In this document: one piece after another, positions 38,541 through 47,076 of the stretch
How positions within the stretch are numbered: position 1 is the first letter of the stretch
How the letters are laid out: each line of letters opens with the position of its first letter
Assembly: GCF_003350205.1 (NCBI RefSeq)
Contig: NZ_QLLC01000009.1
Coordinates: 45,126 to 109,125 of the forward strand
From: Brevundimonas bullata
GTDB taxonomy: Bacteria; Pseudomonadota; Alphaproteobacteria; Caulobacterales; Caulobacteraceae
DNA length: 64,000 nucleotides
Direction of reading: 5' to 3'
Position numbers and translations under genes: made by a program
The notes under the pieces: generated by a model
Database searches by the model: none
The model's input: only the letters and a program-made list of their open reading frames with translations
What the model was told of the DNA's origin: nothing

Positions 38541-40609
38541 CAGTAGGCCAGCCTGACGCCGATGAAGACGGAGCGTCCCTCGCCGGGGAAGAAGACGGCG
38601 CTGGATGCGTCGCCGACGGTCACGGCGGAGAACTCGCCGACGTAGCGTTCGTTCGTCAGGTTGCGGGCGTCGACATAGACCGAGGCGTGGGACCCGATGT
38701 TGAACCCGCCGGTCAAGCCCAACACCGCATAGTTCGGCGCCTTCGCCTTATTGGCGTAGTCGACATAGGGGCTGCTGATCCGCCACTCGACCGAAGGCGT
38801 GACAAAGACGCCGGAGGGGTGACGCCAGGTCAGCTCGGCCCGGTACTGATGCTCGGGCACCACCGGCAGGCGGTTGTCGCCCCAGCGCGCATCGCCGTCG
38901 AAGCGGAAGTCGCTCCAGGTCCAGGTCTGGCGCAGCAGCAGGGAGCCGTCCGCCAGTTCTACGGGCAGGCGCCAGTCCAGACCGGCCTCGATCCCCTGGT
39001 GGATCGTCTTGTCGGCGTTGAAGGTGGCGGCGGGAATGTCCGGGCCGGTGATGAAGTTCAGCATCTCGCCGTCGATCTGGCTGCGATAGGCGGTCAGGTC
39101 CCAGGCGAAGGCGCCGCGCCGTCCGCGCGTGCCGATCTCGGCGGTCCAGGCGTCCTGAACCTCGACCGGGACGAAGCCGGCCAGCGGGGCCTGCACCAAG
39201 GCCCCATAGGTCGGCGGCTCGACCGAGCGGGTGACGTTGGCGAAGACCTGGGCGCCGTCTTCGGCTTCCCACAACAGGCCCAGACGCGGCGAGAACCAGT
39301 CGTAGTCGATGCTGTCGTCATTGGCCGGGGCCAGGTGGTCGCGATAGTCGCGCGTGGCGCGTCCCCAGGACCCGCCCGCCACCAGGGCCAGCCGGTCGGT
39401 GACGAACAGCCGCCCCTCGGCGAAGACGTCCAGCCCCGTCGCCTCCTGCTTGCCCTTGGCCGTCAGGGCGCCGCGATTACCGGCGATGTTGACATAGCGC
39501 AGGGCGTCCAGGTCGCCGTCACGCCAGCTGAAGCCATAGAAGGCGTCGGCGCGCAGACCCGCGACCTGACCCGTCCAGTCGATGCGGGCGAAGGCGCCGC
39601 GCGTGGCGCTTTCCTGATCCACGACCTGGAAGATCGGGTGATAGAGCGACTTCTCCCAGCCCCAGACCGCGCCTTCGAACAGGGTGGTCTCGTTGAAGCG
39701 CCAGCGCGTCTGCAGCGTCAGGCGCTTGACCGTCAGGTCGCGGGCCTGATCCCCGGTCAGGGCTGAGGTCGAGGCCATGCGCGGCGTCTTCAGCGCCTGA
39801 TCCAGCGTCAGGGCGCCGGGGATGTCCTGCTTGATGTCCGCCGCCTGGGCGATCAGGCGCACCTCGCGGTCCTCGCCGAACGAACGCCCGGCGTTGACGG
39901 TCAGCCGGCCTTGCGACTGTTCGCTGTGGTCGCGCCAGCCGTCGCTCTGCATCCCGGTAACGGCGGCGTAGACGTCCCAATCGCCGTGCGTGCGCGCGAT
40001 GGCGGCGTGGCCGCGCCAGGATTCGAAGCTGCCGCCTTCCAGCTGAAGCAGGTTCTCTTGCAGCGCCGTACGGCCCGTCGGCGTGACCAGGTTGATCGCC
40101 CCGCCCAGCTGCGCCCCGCCGAAGCGCAGGGTGTTCGACCCCTTCCACACCTCGATGTAGCGGGCGCTCAGCGCGTCCACGCTCTGGAAATCGGAGAAGC
40201 CGTCGGCGTCGGCGAAGGGCACGCCGTCCTGGGCGAACAGGACGCCGCGCTGGTGGAAGCCCTGGGCGATGCCGGAGCCGCGAATGGAGAGTCGGCTTTC
40301 CTCGCCATAGCGTTTCTGGGCGAGGACGCCGGGGACGTTCCTCAGGGTGTCGGCAAAGCCCTGGGCGAAGCGGTCGGCATAGCTCTCGGCCGAGACGACG
40401 GCGACGGCGCCGGGGGTGCGGCTGAGACGGTCGCGCGCCTCGGCCACGACGGCGGGGTCCTCGGCGTTGCGGCGGCCAGTGACGATGATGCTGTCGACGA
40501 CGGTGGCCGGGCCGTCACTTTCGGGCAGGTCGGAGGCAAAGGCGAAGCTCGGCGCCAGGCAGGCGCCGATGAGCAGCGCGCACGGCGCCGCAGTGGTCTT
40601 GAAAGACAT
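38540..40609 (-). CDS. TonB-dependent receptor, probably copper-related
   Basis: A 689-residue outer-membrane receptor. Signal peptide MSFKTTAAPCALLIGACLAP, a TonB-box region VVDSIIVTGRRN, plug segments FADTLRNVPGVLAQKRYGE, RLSIRGSGIAQGFHQRG and KGSNTLRFGGAQLGGAINLV, and a barrel ending FIGVRLAY. The sequence itself does not name a substrate. The operon partners (DUF2946 upstream, PepSY_TM and PCuAC downstream) and the CueR-like operator suggest copper or a copper complex. The stop overlaps the PepSY start; 75 bp separate it from DUF2946. Confidence 0.85.
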   Translation of the reverse strand: MSFKTTAAPCALLIGACLAPSFAFASDLPESDGPATVVDSIIVTGRRNAEDPAVVAEARDRLSRTPGAVAVVSAESYADRFAQGFADTLRNVPGVLAQKRYGEESRLSIRGSGIAQGFHQRGVLFAQDGVPFADADGFSDFQSVDALSARYIEVWKGSNTLRFGGAQLGGAINLVTPTGRTALQENLLQLEGGSFESWRGHAAIARTHGDWDVYAAVTGMQSDGWRDHSEQSQGRLTVNAGRSFGEDREVRLIAQAADIKQDIPGALTLDQALKTPRMASTSALTGDQARDLTVKRLTLQTRWRFNETTLFEGAVWGWEKSLYHPIFQVVDQESATRGAFARIDWTGQVAGLRADAFYGFSWRDGDLDALRYVNIAGNRGALTAKGKQEATGLDVFAEGRLFVTDRLALVAGGSWGRATRDYRDHLAPANDDSIDYDWFSPRLGLLWEAEDGAQVFANVTRSVEPPTYGALVQAPLAGFVPVEVQDAWTAEIGTRGRRGAFAWDLTAYRSQIDGEMLNFITGPDIPAATFNADKTIHQGIEAGLDWRLPVELADGSLLLRQTWTWSDFRFDGDARWGDNRLPVVPEHQYRAELTWRHPSGVFVTPSVEWRISSPYVDYANKAKAPNYAVLGLTGGFNIGSHASVYVDARNLTNERYVGEFSAVTVGDASSAVFFPGEGRSVFIGVRLAY

Positions 40610-40684
40610 GAAACTGGAATCCTGAAAACAGAAATGCAGCCGCGCGGCCCGTCAGCAGGCGCGCGGCGTCGATAGGTCTGGTTT

Positions 40685-41071
40685 TCAGGCGTGGGGAGGG
40701 GCGGTGGACGGCGGGCGCGGCGGGGCGCGGGCCGGCGGCGGAGGGCTGACGCGGAAGGGCGCATAGGCGACCGGCGCGACCATGCGGACGGCGGGAGCTG
40801 GAGCGGGGGCCGGCGGTTCGGGCAGGGCGGCCAGCAGGGGCATGACGCAGGCGGCGCACTTGGCCCCGACGTGCTGCTTGGCCGGGCCGTCGACGCCGCC
40901 CGTCTGGATTGTCTGCGGCCCCTCGGCCGAGCAGATGACGATGGGCTGACCGGGAACCGAGGCCGCCAGGGCCGCGAACGGCAGCAGGGTTCCGATCACG
41001 ATGGCGAACGTCGCGGCCAGGAAGGCCAGCGAGCGCGCAATCGACCAGTTTTCACTCTGGGACCGGGTCAC
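40685..41071 (-). CDS. DUF2946-like small membrane/periplasmic protein
   Basis: A 128-residue protein with one hydrophobic segment (LAFLAATFAIVIGTLLPFAA) serving as signal or anchor, then a DUF2946-like region with Cys in IVICSAEGPQ and KCAACVMPLL, and a Pro/Ala-rich tail. DUF2946 proteins usually sit in copper or metal operons next to TonB receptors; the function is unknown. The cysteines could bind copper. The start is GTG at 41071; there is no clear ribosome site, and the operator lies only 15 bp upstream, so a leaderless transcript is possible. First gene of the copper operon. Confidence 0.7.
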   Translation of the reverse strand: MTRSQSENWSIARSLAFLAATFAIVIGTLLPFAALAASVPGQPIVICSAEGPQTIQTGGVDGPAKQHVGAKCAACVMPLLAALPEPPAPAPAPAVRMVAPVAYAPFRVSPPPPARAPPRPPSTAPPHA

Positions 41072-41085
41072 AGGCCGGGGCTTAA

Positions 41086-41106
41086 ACCTTCCCGCAATGT
41101 GAAGCT
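41086..41106 (-). promoter_or_regulatory. CueR/HmrR-like MerR-family operator at the copper operon
   Basis: On the leftward strand AGCTTCA CATTGCG GGAAGGT, a 7-7-7 layout. The right arm GGAAGGT followed by TTAA equals that of known CueR promoters (ACCTTCC-N7-GGAAGGT); the left arm matches 5 of 7. It lies 15 bp upstream of the DUF2946 start, where a MerR-type -35/-10 spacer would be expected. Confidence 0.55.
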
Positions 41107-41188
41107 AGAGCGACGGGACGCCGCGCACCCTCGACAACGGCCGTTTCTCCGTGTCAGCGTGGCCCCCGAAACGCTCAGGGAAGACCTC

Positions 41189-42613
41189 ATGATCCGCGCA
41201 CTCGGACCCTTCGCCGTCGCCATGCTGCTGGCCGCGCCCGTCTTCCCTTCTCAAGCAGGGGCGCAACAGGTGGAGGAGGGGCCGGGCGGTCCCGACCGCG
41301 TCTCCCTGACCGTCTATAATCAGAACATCGCCCTGGTGGAGGACGTGCGGAACCTGAACGTGCCCGCCGGGCGCTCGCGTCAGGAGTTTCCGGGCGTGTC
41401 GGCCAGCATCCGGCCCGAGACGGTCGGCCTGTCGGGACGCGGCCTGTCGGTGGTCGAGCAGAACTTCGACTATGACCTGCTGACGCCGGGCAAGCTGATG
41501 GAAAGCGCCGTCGGCGGCGACATCGGCATCGTCCGCACCAACCCCGGCTCGGGGGCGCAGACCACCGAGCGCGCCCGCGTCCTGGCGGCGAATCAGGGCG
41601 TGGTCTTGCAGATCGGCAACCGGATCGAGGTGCTGCGCGACGACGGGGTGCCGACGCGGGTCATCTTTGACCGGGTGCCGGAAAATCTGCGTCCGCGCCC
41701 GACTCTCAGCGTCACCCTGGACGCCGAAGGCGCCGGCCGTCGCGAGACGACGCTCAGCTATCTGACCACCGGCCTGGCGTGGAAGGCCGACTATGTCGCG
41801 CGGTTCGACGAGAAGGCCGGCAAGCTGGACCTGACCGGCTGGATCACCATCACCAACAACTCCGGCGCGACCTTCTCGAACGCCCAGACGCGGGTGGTGG
41901 CGGGCGACGTCAACCTGATCAACCAGGGCGGCTACAACCCGCGCGGCGTGGTGCGGCCCGGCCAGCGCGGCAACGGCACGCAGACGGGCGGGCAGGGCGC
42001 CCTGGCCGACGTCTATGTCTATCCGCTGCCGGAAGCCGTCACCGTCGCCAACAACCAGACCAAGCAGGTCGGCCTGATCGACGCGGCGGGCGTGCCCGCG
42101 ACCAAGCGCTATCTGAACGTTATCGACGGCTTCCAGACCTTCGAGGAGCCGGTCGCGGCCGAGGTCGGCGTCATCTTCTTGAATGGATCGGGCAACGCCG
42201 CCCTCGCCCTGCCGGCGGGGGTCATGCGCGTCTATGTCAAGGACGAGGCGGGCGAGCCGCGCTTCATCGGCGAGGATCAGGTGGATCACTCCCCCGCCGG
42301 GTCCGAGATCGTGGTCACGACCGGAGACGCCTTTGACGTGACGGTGCAGCCGCGTCTGGTCTCGTCCGAGCGCACGTCCAAGCGCCTGGTGGACTATTTC
42401 CGCACCCGCTATGCGATGGAATACACGGTCCGCAACGCCCGGCCCGAGCCGGTGACGGTCGAGGTGCGCCAGCGCGGTCTGGGCCGCGACACCGAGCTGA
42501 GCGATCAGAGCATCGAGGGCGAGATGCGCGACGCCCGCACTGTCGTCTGGCGCGTGCCTGTGCCGGCCAACGGCGAGACCAAGCTGACCGCGACCATCAC
42601 GACCGGCGGCTGA
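41189..42613 (+). CDS. DUF4139 secreted protein, copy 1
   Basis: A 474-residue exported protein with leader MIRALGPFAVAMLLAAPVFP. The DUF4139 core is visible as SLTVYNQNIALVEDVRNLNV, a middle VSYLTTGL-type segment (TTLSYLTTGLAWKADYVARF), DLTGWITITNNSGATFSNAQ, VYVYPLPEAVTVANNQTKQV and the C-terminal YTVRNARPEPVTVEV. The family is beta-rich and of unknown function, possibly mucoidy- or envelope-related. The ATG at 41189 gives the signal peptide; longer in-frame sequence upstream overlaps DUF2946 and is random. A paralogue follows four bases after the stop. Confidence 0.85.
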   Translation: MIRALGPFAVAMLLAAPVFPSQAGAQQVEEGPGGPDRVSLTVYNQNIALVEDVRNLNVPAGRSRQEFPGVSASIRPETVGLSGRGLSVVEQNFDYDLLTPGKLMESAVGGDIGIVRTNPGSGAQTTERARVLAANQGVVLQIGNRIEVLRDDGVPTRVIFDRVPENLRPRPTLSVTLDAEGAGRRETTLSYLTTGLAWKADYVARFDEKAGKLDLTGWITITNNSGATFSNAQTRVVAGDVNLINQGGYNPRGVVRPGQRGNGTQTGGQGALADVYVYPLPEAVTVANNQTKQVGLIDAAGVPATKRYLNVIDGFQTFEEPVAAEVGVIFLNGSGNAALALPAGVMRVYVKDEAGEPRFIGEDQVDHSPAGSEIVVTTGDAFDVTVQPRLVSSERTSKRLVDYFRTRYAMEYTVRNARPEPVTVEVRQRGLGRDTELSDQSIEGEMRDARTVVWRVPVPANGETKLTATITTGG

Positions 42614-42617
42614 TCCG

Positions 42618-44231
42618 ATGCGCCGCCTTCTGGCGATCACCACGGCCCTGACCGTCCTGGCGCCCTCGGTGTGGGCGCAGACCGAAAGCGTCTCCGCGCG
42701 CCCGGACACGGCGACCGTGGTCATCTACCGCGACCAGCCGGTCGATACGGTCGCCCTGATGGAGCAGTCGCGTCAGCCGTGGAGCCGGCTGGACCGTGAG
42801 GGCCTGGCCCTGATCGTCGAGACGCGCACCGTCGATCTGCCCGCGGGCGAGGGGATCATCCGTTTCCGGGGTCTGGCTACTGGCGTGGTGCCGCAGAGCG
42901 CGGTGCTGGAGGGCCTGCCCGCCCATGTGGTCGAGCGCAACGCCGACTTCGACCTGCTGTCGCCCGCCAGCCTGATGGAGAAGTCGGTGGGCGAGGTGGT
43001 GCGCGTCGTCCGCACCAACCCGGCAACCGGCGAACAGGTCGAAAAGGCCGCCGTGATCCGCGCGGGGGCGCAAGGCACGGTGCTGGAGATCGATGGCCGG
43101 TTCGAGGCCCTGGACTGTTCCGGCCAGACCGAGCGCGTCATCTTCGACCGCATGCCCGAGGGGCTGGGCGACCAGCCGGTGCTGTCGGTCCGCACGCGGG
43201 CCGAGCGGGCCGGGCGCCACACCGTGACCCTGGCCTATCTGGCGACGGGGCTGCAGTGGTCGGCGGACTATGTGGCGCGTCTGGACCCGTCGGACGGGAC
43301 GCTGGACCTGACCGGATGGGTGACGCTGGCCAACTTCGGCGGGACGGGCTTCCCTGACGCCCCGGTGCAGGTGGTGGCAGGGACGCTGAGGAAGGACGCG
43401 GGGACCGTGCCGGTGGAGCCGGTGGTGCGCTATCAGCAGAACCAGTGCTGGCCGCAGGGGACGACGACCTTGGGATCGGGCGAGGACTACGGCAATGCAT
43501 ACATTGGAGCGGCCCTGAAGGAAGACCGGGTCGAGTACAGCGGGCCGCCAATGCCGGCTCCGTCGGCACTAAGGGTTCGAGAAGAGGTCATCGTCACCGG
43601 CAACCGCGTCGCCCGTCAGGGTGAACTGGGCGACTACAAGATCTACACCCTGCCGGAGCCGACCACCGTGGCAGCGCGCCAGACCAAGCAGGTGCGCTTT
43701 CTGGAGCGCGAGGGCGTGGCCTATGAGCGGCTCTATCGCGCCAGCGTGCTGAACAACGACGACGAAGCCCGTCCGACTGGCATCGTGTTAAAGCTCAGGA
43801 ATGAAGAAGCTGCCGGGCTCGGCCTGGCCCTGCCGGGCGGCTCGGTGGCGGTGATGCAGCCGGACGGGGCGGGCGGCGTCCTGCTGGCCGGTCAGGACCG
43901 GTTCGAGGACAAGGGCGTGGGCCTGCCGGTGCGTCTGTCGTTCGGCGAATCGCCCGACGTGCGGGTGCAGACGCGGCTGGTGAAGTCGACCAGCTCGACG
44001 CGCGGAGCGGTGACGACGGACCGTTCCGAGATCGAGACCACCGTCACCAACGCCCGCGCCGAGCCCGTCACCGTCGAACTGGTCGCCGACGCGGCGATGT
44101 CGCGCGGCTTCCGCATCCGCAGCCAGTCGATCCGCAGTCGTATCGACGACACCGGCTATCCGGTCTGGACCCTGACCGTGCCCGCCAATGGCGCGGCGAC
44201 GCTGAAGGCGGCGTGGACGACGACGGATTGA
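42618..44231 (+). CDS. DUF4139 secreted protein, copy 2
   Basis: A 537-residue paralogue of the preceding gene. Leader MRRLLAITTALTVLAPSVWA, then TVVIYRDQPVDTVALMEQ, VTLAYLATGLQWSADYVARL, DLTGWVTLANFGGTGFPDAP and a C-terminal TTVTNARAEPVTVELVADAA. It has a longer middle linker that contains EEVIVTGNR at residues 322-330, a motif normally seen at the TonB box of outer-membrane receptors. The two genes are four bases apart and are probably translated together. Function unknown; a shared periplasmic or outer-membrane role is inferred. Confidence 0.82.
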   Translation: MRRLLAITTALTVLAPSVWAQTESVSARPDTATVVIYRDQPVDTVALMEQSRQPWSRLDREGLALIVETRTVDLPAGEGIIRFRGLATGVVPQSAVLEGLPAHVVERNADFDLLSPASLMEKSVGEVVRVVRTNPATGEQVEKAAVIRAGAQGTVLEIDGRFEALDCSGQTERVIFDRMPEGLGDQPVLSVRTRAERAGRHTVTLAYLATGLQWSADYVARLDPSDGTLDLTGWVTLANFGGTGFPDAPVQVVAGTLRKDAGTVPVEPVVRYQQNQCWPQGTTTLGSGEDYGNAYIGAALKEDRVEYSGPPMPAPSALRVREEVIVTGNRVARQGELGDYKIYTLPEPTTVAARQTKQVRFLEREGVAYERLYRASVLNNDDEARPTGIVLKLRNEEAAGLGLALPGGSVAVMQPDGAGGVLLAGQDRFEDKGVGLPVRLSFGESPDVRVQTRLVKSTSSTRGAVTTDRSEIETTVTNARAEPVTVELVADAAMSRGFRIRSQSIRSRIDDTGYPVWTLTVPANGAATLKAAWTTTD

Positions 44232-44241
44232 AGAATGCCAC

Positions 44242-44481
44242 CCTCTCCCGATGGGAGAGGGCTTGAGCCTCCAGGAGCGCAGCGACTGGCAAGGCGAAAG
44301 GGTGAGGGGCGACGGTCGATGTCGGCTGAAAGCCGTCGCTCGAACGTGGGCGCGCTTCCCGGCTGATTTCACGCAGACATCGCTACGGCTCACGCCGACT
44401 GGAGCCGCGAACCCTCACCCTTTCGCGCAGCCGATCGCCTCCGGCTCTCGGGCGCTCAAGCCCTCTCCCATCGGGAGAGGG
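44242..44481. repeat. Palindromic repeat, family 2, copy F
   Basis: Bounded by CCCTCTCCCGATGGGAGAGG at 44242 and CCCTCTCCCATCGGGAGAGG from 44461, about 240 bp. The arms GGCGAAAGGGTGAGG and CCTCACCCTTTCGC face inward, as in the copy at 36456. It separates two convergent genes (DUF4139 copy 2 and pth) and may also stop transcription from both sides. Confidence 0.86.
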
Positions 44482-44483
44482 GC

Positions 44484-45101
44484 TTACTCCCCCCGCGCCG
44501 CCTGCCTGGGGCTGAACTTCGGCGCGGGGGCCAGGCGCATGACCTCGCCCTGATAGCGTTCGTCGTCGCCCGCCACGGCGAAGGGCAGGGCGTCGGCGCA
44601 GGCTTGCAGCAGGGCGTCCAGCCAGGGCTTCTCGGCCTTGTGGAAGTCGCCCAGGACGTGGGGCATGACGAGGTGGCTCTCGCCCGGATGGCCGACGCCC
44701 ATGCGGCCCCGGCGGAAGTCGGCGCCCAGGTGGCTGATCAGGCTGCGGACGCCGTTCTGACCCGCTGCGCCGCCGCCGGTTTTCATGCGGAAACGGCCGG
44801 GGGCCAGGTCGATCTCGTCGTGGAAGACGATGATTTCGCTGGGCTTGATCTTGTAGAAGCGCGCCGCCTCGCCGACCGCGCGGCCGCTCTCGTTCATATA
44901 GGTCTGAGGCTTCATCAGCAGGACCTTGACCGGGCCGTCGGCGCTGTCGACCTCGCCTTCGCTGATGATGGACTGGAACTTGGCCCGCTCAGGACCGAAG
45001 CGCCAGCGACGCGCGATCTCGTCCACGGCCATGAAGCCGATGTTGTGGCGGTTCTTTTCGTATTTGGGGCCCGGATTGCCCAGACCGGCGATGATGATCA
45101 T
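44484..45101 (-). CDS. pth: Peptidyl-tRNA hydrolase
   Basis: Releases tRNA from stalled peptidyl-tRNA. The 205 residues begin MIIIAGLGNPGPKYEKNRHN with the catalytic His20, then LLMKPQTYMNESGRAVGEAA with the conserved Asn, FHDEIDLAPGRFRMKTGGG with the active-site Asp, and NGVRSLISHLGADFRRGRMG. It lies 87 bp downstream of rplY, a pairing conserved in many bacteria. Confidence 0.97.
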   Translation of the reverse strand: MIIIAGLGNPGPKYEKNRHNIGFMAVDEIARRWRFGPERAKFQSIISEGEVDSADGPVKVLLMKPQTYMNESGRAVGEAARFYKIKPSEIIVFHDEIDLAPGRFRMKTGGGAAGQNGVRSLISHLGADFRRGRMGVGHPGESHLVMPHVLGDFHKAEKPWLDALLQACADALPFAVAGDDERYQGEVMRLAPAPKFSPRQAARGE

Positions 45102-45129
45102 GCGGACCTCATGCCCGCTGATCCGGGCA

Positions 45130-45168
45130 AAGAAAAGCCCCGCGCCGGCGAACCGGGCGGGGCTGAAA
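45130..45168 (-). terminator. Stem-loop between rplY and pth
   Basis: On the leftward strand AGCCCCGC ... GCGGGGCT followed by TTTTCTTT, with a 13-base loop. It is probably a partial terminator that lowers pth expression relative to rplY. Confidence 0.65.
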
Positions 45169-45188
45169 TCTTCCGACGAAGAAAACTC

Positions 45189-45803
45189 TTAGGCTTCTGC
45201 TTCGCCTTCGGCGGTGGTGTCGCCGGCGTCCGACTGACCAGCGGCCGAGTTCTTGATCGTGGCGATCATGAAGTCGCGGTCGGCGATGACCGTCGTCGCG
45301 CCCTTGGGCAGGTCGATGTCCGAGATACGGATGTTCTCGCCGATTTCGCGACCCTTCAGGTCAACGACCAGCTCGTCGGGGATCAGGTCGGCGGCGACCA
45401 GGATTTCGACCGAGTGACGGACGATTTCCAGCATGCCGCCGGCGCGGGTGAAGGGGGCTTCGTCAGCGTTCTTGAAGTGAACGGCGATCTCGATCTTGAC
45501 CGGGGCGTTGGCGTCGACGCGCATCAGGTCGAAGTGCAGCGGGCGGTCCGACACGGGGTCGAACTGGACCGTCTTGGCGATGACCGGCTGGGTCTCGTCG
45601 CCGTACTTCAGGGTCACCAGGTGGCCCAGCAGCTTGCCGGTGTAGAGGGACTTGCGGAAGTCCTTCTCGTTCACCGAGATCGAGACGGGGGCCTTGTCGC
45701 CACCGTACAGGATGCCAGGCACAGCGCCCGAGCGACGAACAGCGCGTGCGCTGCCGGTGCCTGCGCCTTCGCGGACGTCAACGTTCAGAATGATCTCGGC
45801 CAT
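45189..45803 (-). CDS. rplY: 50S ribosomal protein L25/general stress protein Ctc
   Basis: Binds 5S rRNA in the large subunit. The 204 residues are the long TL5/Ctc form: an N-terminal L25 domain (ILNVDVREGAGTGSARAVRR, GAVPGILYGGDKAPVSISV, LHFDLMRVDANAPVKIEI) and a C-terminal beta domain (VEILVAADLIPDELVVDLKG) with an acidic tail. It is leftward with pth downstream. Confidence 0.96.
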   Translation of the reverse strand: MAEIILNVDVREGAGTGSARAVRRSGAVPGILYGGDKAPVSISVNEKDFRKSLYTGKLLGHLVTLKYGDETQPVIAKTVQFDPVSDRPLHFDLMRVDANAPVKIEIAVHFKNADEAPFTRAGGMLEIVRHSVEILVAADLIPDELVVDLKGREIGENIRISDIDLPKGATTVIADRDFMIATIKNSAAGQSDAGDTTAEGEAEA

Positions 45804-45949
45804 CGGGCTCGCCTCAATAACAACAGTAACGCCGCGCCAACCGGGGCCCGCGCAGCGGGGTCATGAACCCTCGAATTCAAGAGGGCGGGCTATTACACGG
45901 ATCAGGGGGAGGACGCAACCGCCCCGGTCGGTTTCAGCCCGCCATCGCC

Positions 45950-46981
45950 TCAGCTCATGCCGCTTCCCGGCGTGGGATTGGTTTCAGCGACCGTCACGGT
46001 CGGCGTCGTCGCAACCGGCATGGGGCCCGTATATTGGGCCGTGCAGATGGCCAGATCGCGCACGATGTGGCGGCCCGCGCAGAACATGTCCTCATAGCTC
46101 GGGCGCGAGGCGGCCAGGCACTGGAACAGCATCAGCTTGGACATGCTGGTGCAGAATTCGTTGTTTGATTCGTTCGTCAACGCGTCCGTATTGGGCTTGG
46201 CGTCGTCGCCTGCGGCTCCCAGGGCGGCCAAGGCGGCGATGGCCAGGGAGTTGACCATGGCGGGCGTGAAGGGGGCGCTGCGCTTGGCGGGGGTCAGGTT
46301 CAGGCCCGTTCCGCTGTTGGCGGCGGCGAACAGACGGGCGCTTTCCTCGGCGGACGGCAGTTGCGCCGCCGACAGGGTCTTGGCGCTTTGCAGGCGCGTA
46401 TCCCGGTTGGCGATGGGGGTGACGGCCCAGCGGCGACGCGGATCGCGGCGCTCCTGGATCGTGTAGGCGTCGCCTTCGACGGCCTCGGCGAGGGCCGTCA
46501 GGGAGGCGATGTCCTTGCCCATGGTCGCCGTGATCAGACCGGCTGCCGCGTCTGCGCCGGGCAGGGTGGCGGCATAGGCCGGGTCGGCCACGATGCTGGC
46601 GATCATCTGCTGGCGCAGGGCCGGCGTGGAGCCGAACTGGCGCACCCCCGCGACATATTCGGGTGACTGCAGCGCCAGGATGGAGCCGTAGGCGATCATG
46701 CCGCGCGACAACTGGGCCGGCTCATAGGCGGCACCCTTGCGGATCGCGGCCTGGATCGATTCCGCGTCGGGGAAGCCGGCCTGGATGGTGCCGACCTCAC
46801 GCACAAACGAGACATAGATCGCGGCGGCCTGAGCCACGCTCTCGTTCAGGCTGACCGCCGGCAGGGGCGTCGGCGGCGGCGGAGGCGGCGCGACCGGCTC
46901 CGGCGTCGAGCAGCTGGCCAGAATGGCGGCGGCGGCGATGGCGGCGACGGACAGGCCGCGGCGCAAGAAGGCCTGGGACAT
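45950..46981 (-). CDS. Uncharacterised alpha-helical lipoprotein
   Basis: A 343-residue protein with leader MSQAFLRRGLSVAAIAAAAI and lipobox LASC (Cys24), a run of prolines (EPVAPPPPPPTPLPA), then a mostly helical body. Several cysteines occur near the C-terminus (NNEFCTSMSKLMLFQCLAA, MFCAGRHIVRDLAICTAQY), four in a compact region that could form disulfides. I do not recognise a domain; it looks like a conserved Caulobacterales envelope protein. It is a single leftward gene between rplY and prs. Confidence 0.7.
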   Translation of the reverse strand: MSQAFLRRGLSVAAIAAAAILASCSTPEPVAPPPPPPTPLPAVSLNESVAQAAAIYVSFVREVGTIQAGFPDAESIQAAIRKGAAYEPAQLSRGMIAYGSILALQSPEYVAGVRQFGSTPALRQQMIASIVADPAYAATLPGADAAAGLITATMGKDIASLTALAEAVEGDAYTIQERRDPRRRWAVTPIANRDTRLQSAKTLSAAQLPSAEESARLFAAANSGTGLNLTPAKRSAPFTPAMVNSLAIAALAALGAAGDDAKPNTDALTNESNNEFCTSMSKLMLFQCLAASRPSYEDMFCAGRHIVRDLAICTAQYTGPMPVATTPTVTVAETNPTPGSGMS

Positions 46982-47076
46982 CGGCGAACTTCCCTCTAAT
47001 CGAACGCGGGGCGCGCAGAAGCGCGCCCGAGAATACTGAAGCGTCTTATATCGCTGAGGGAATGGTTATTCGAAGG

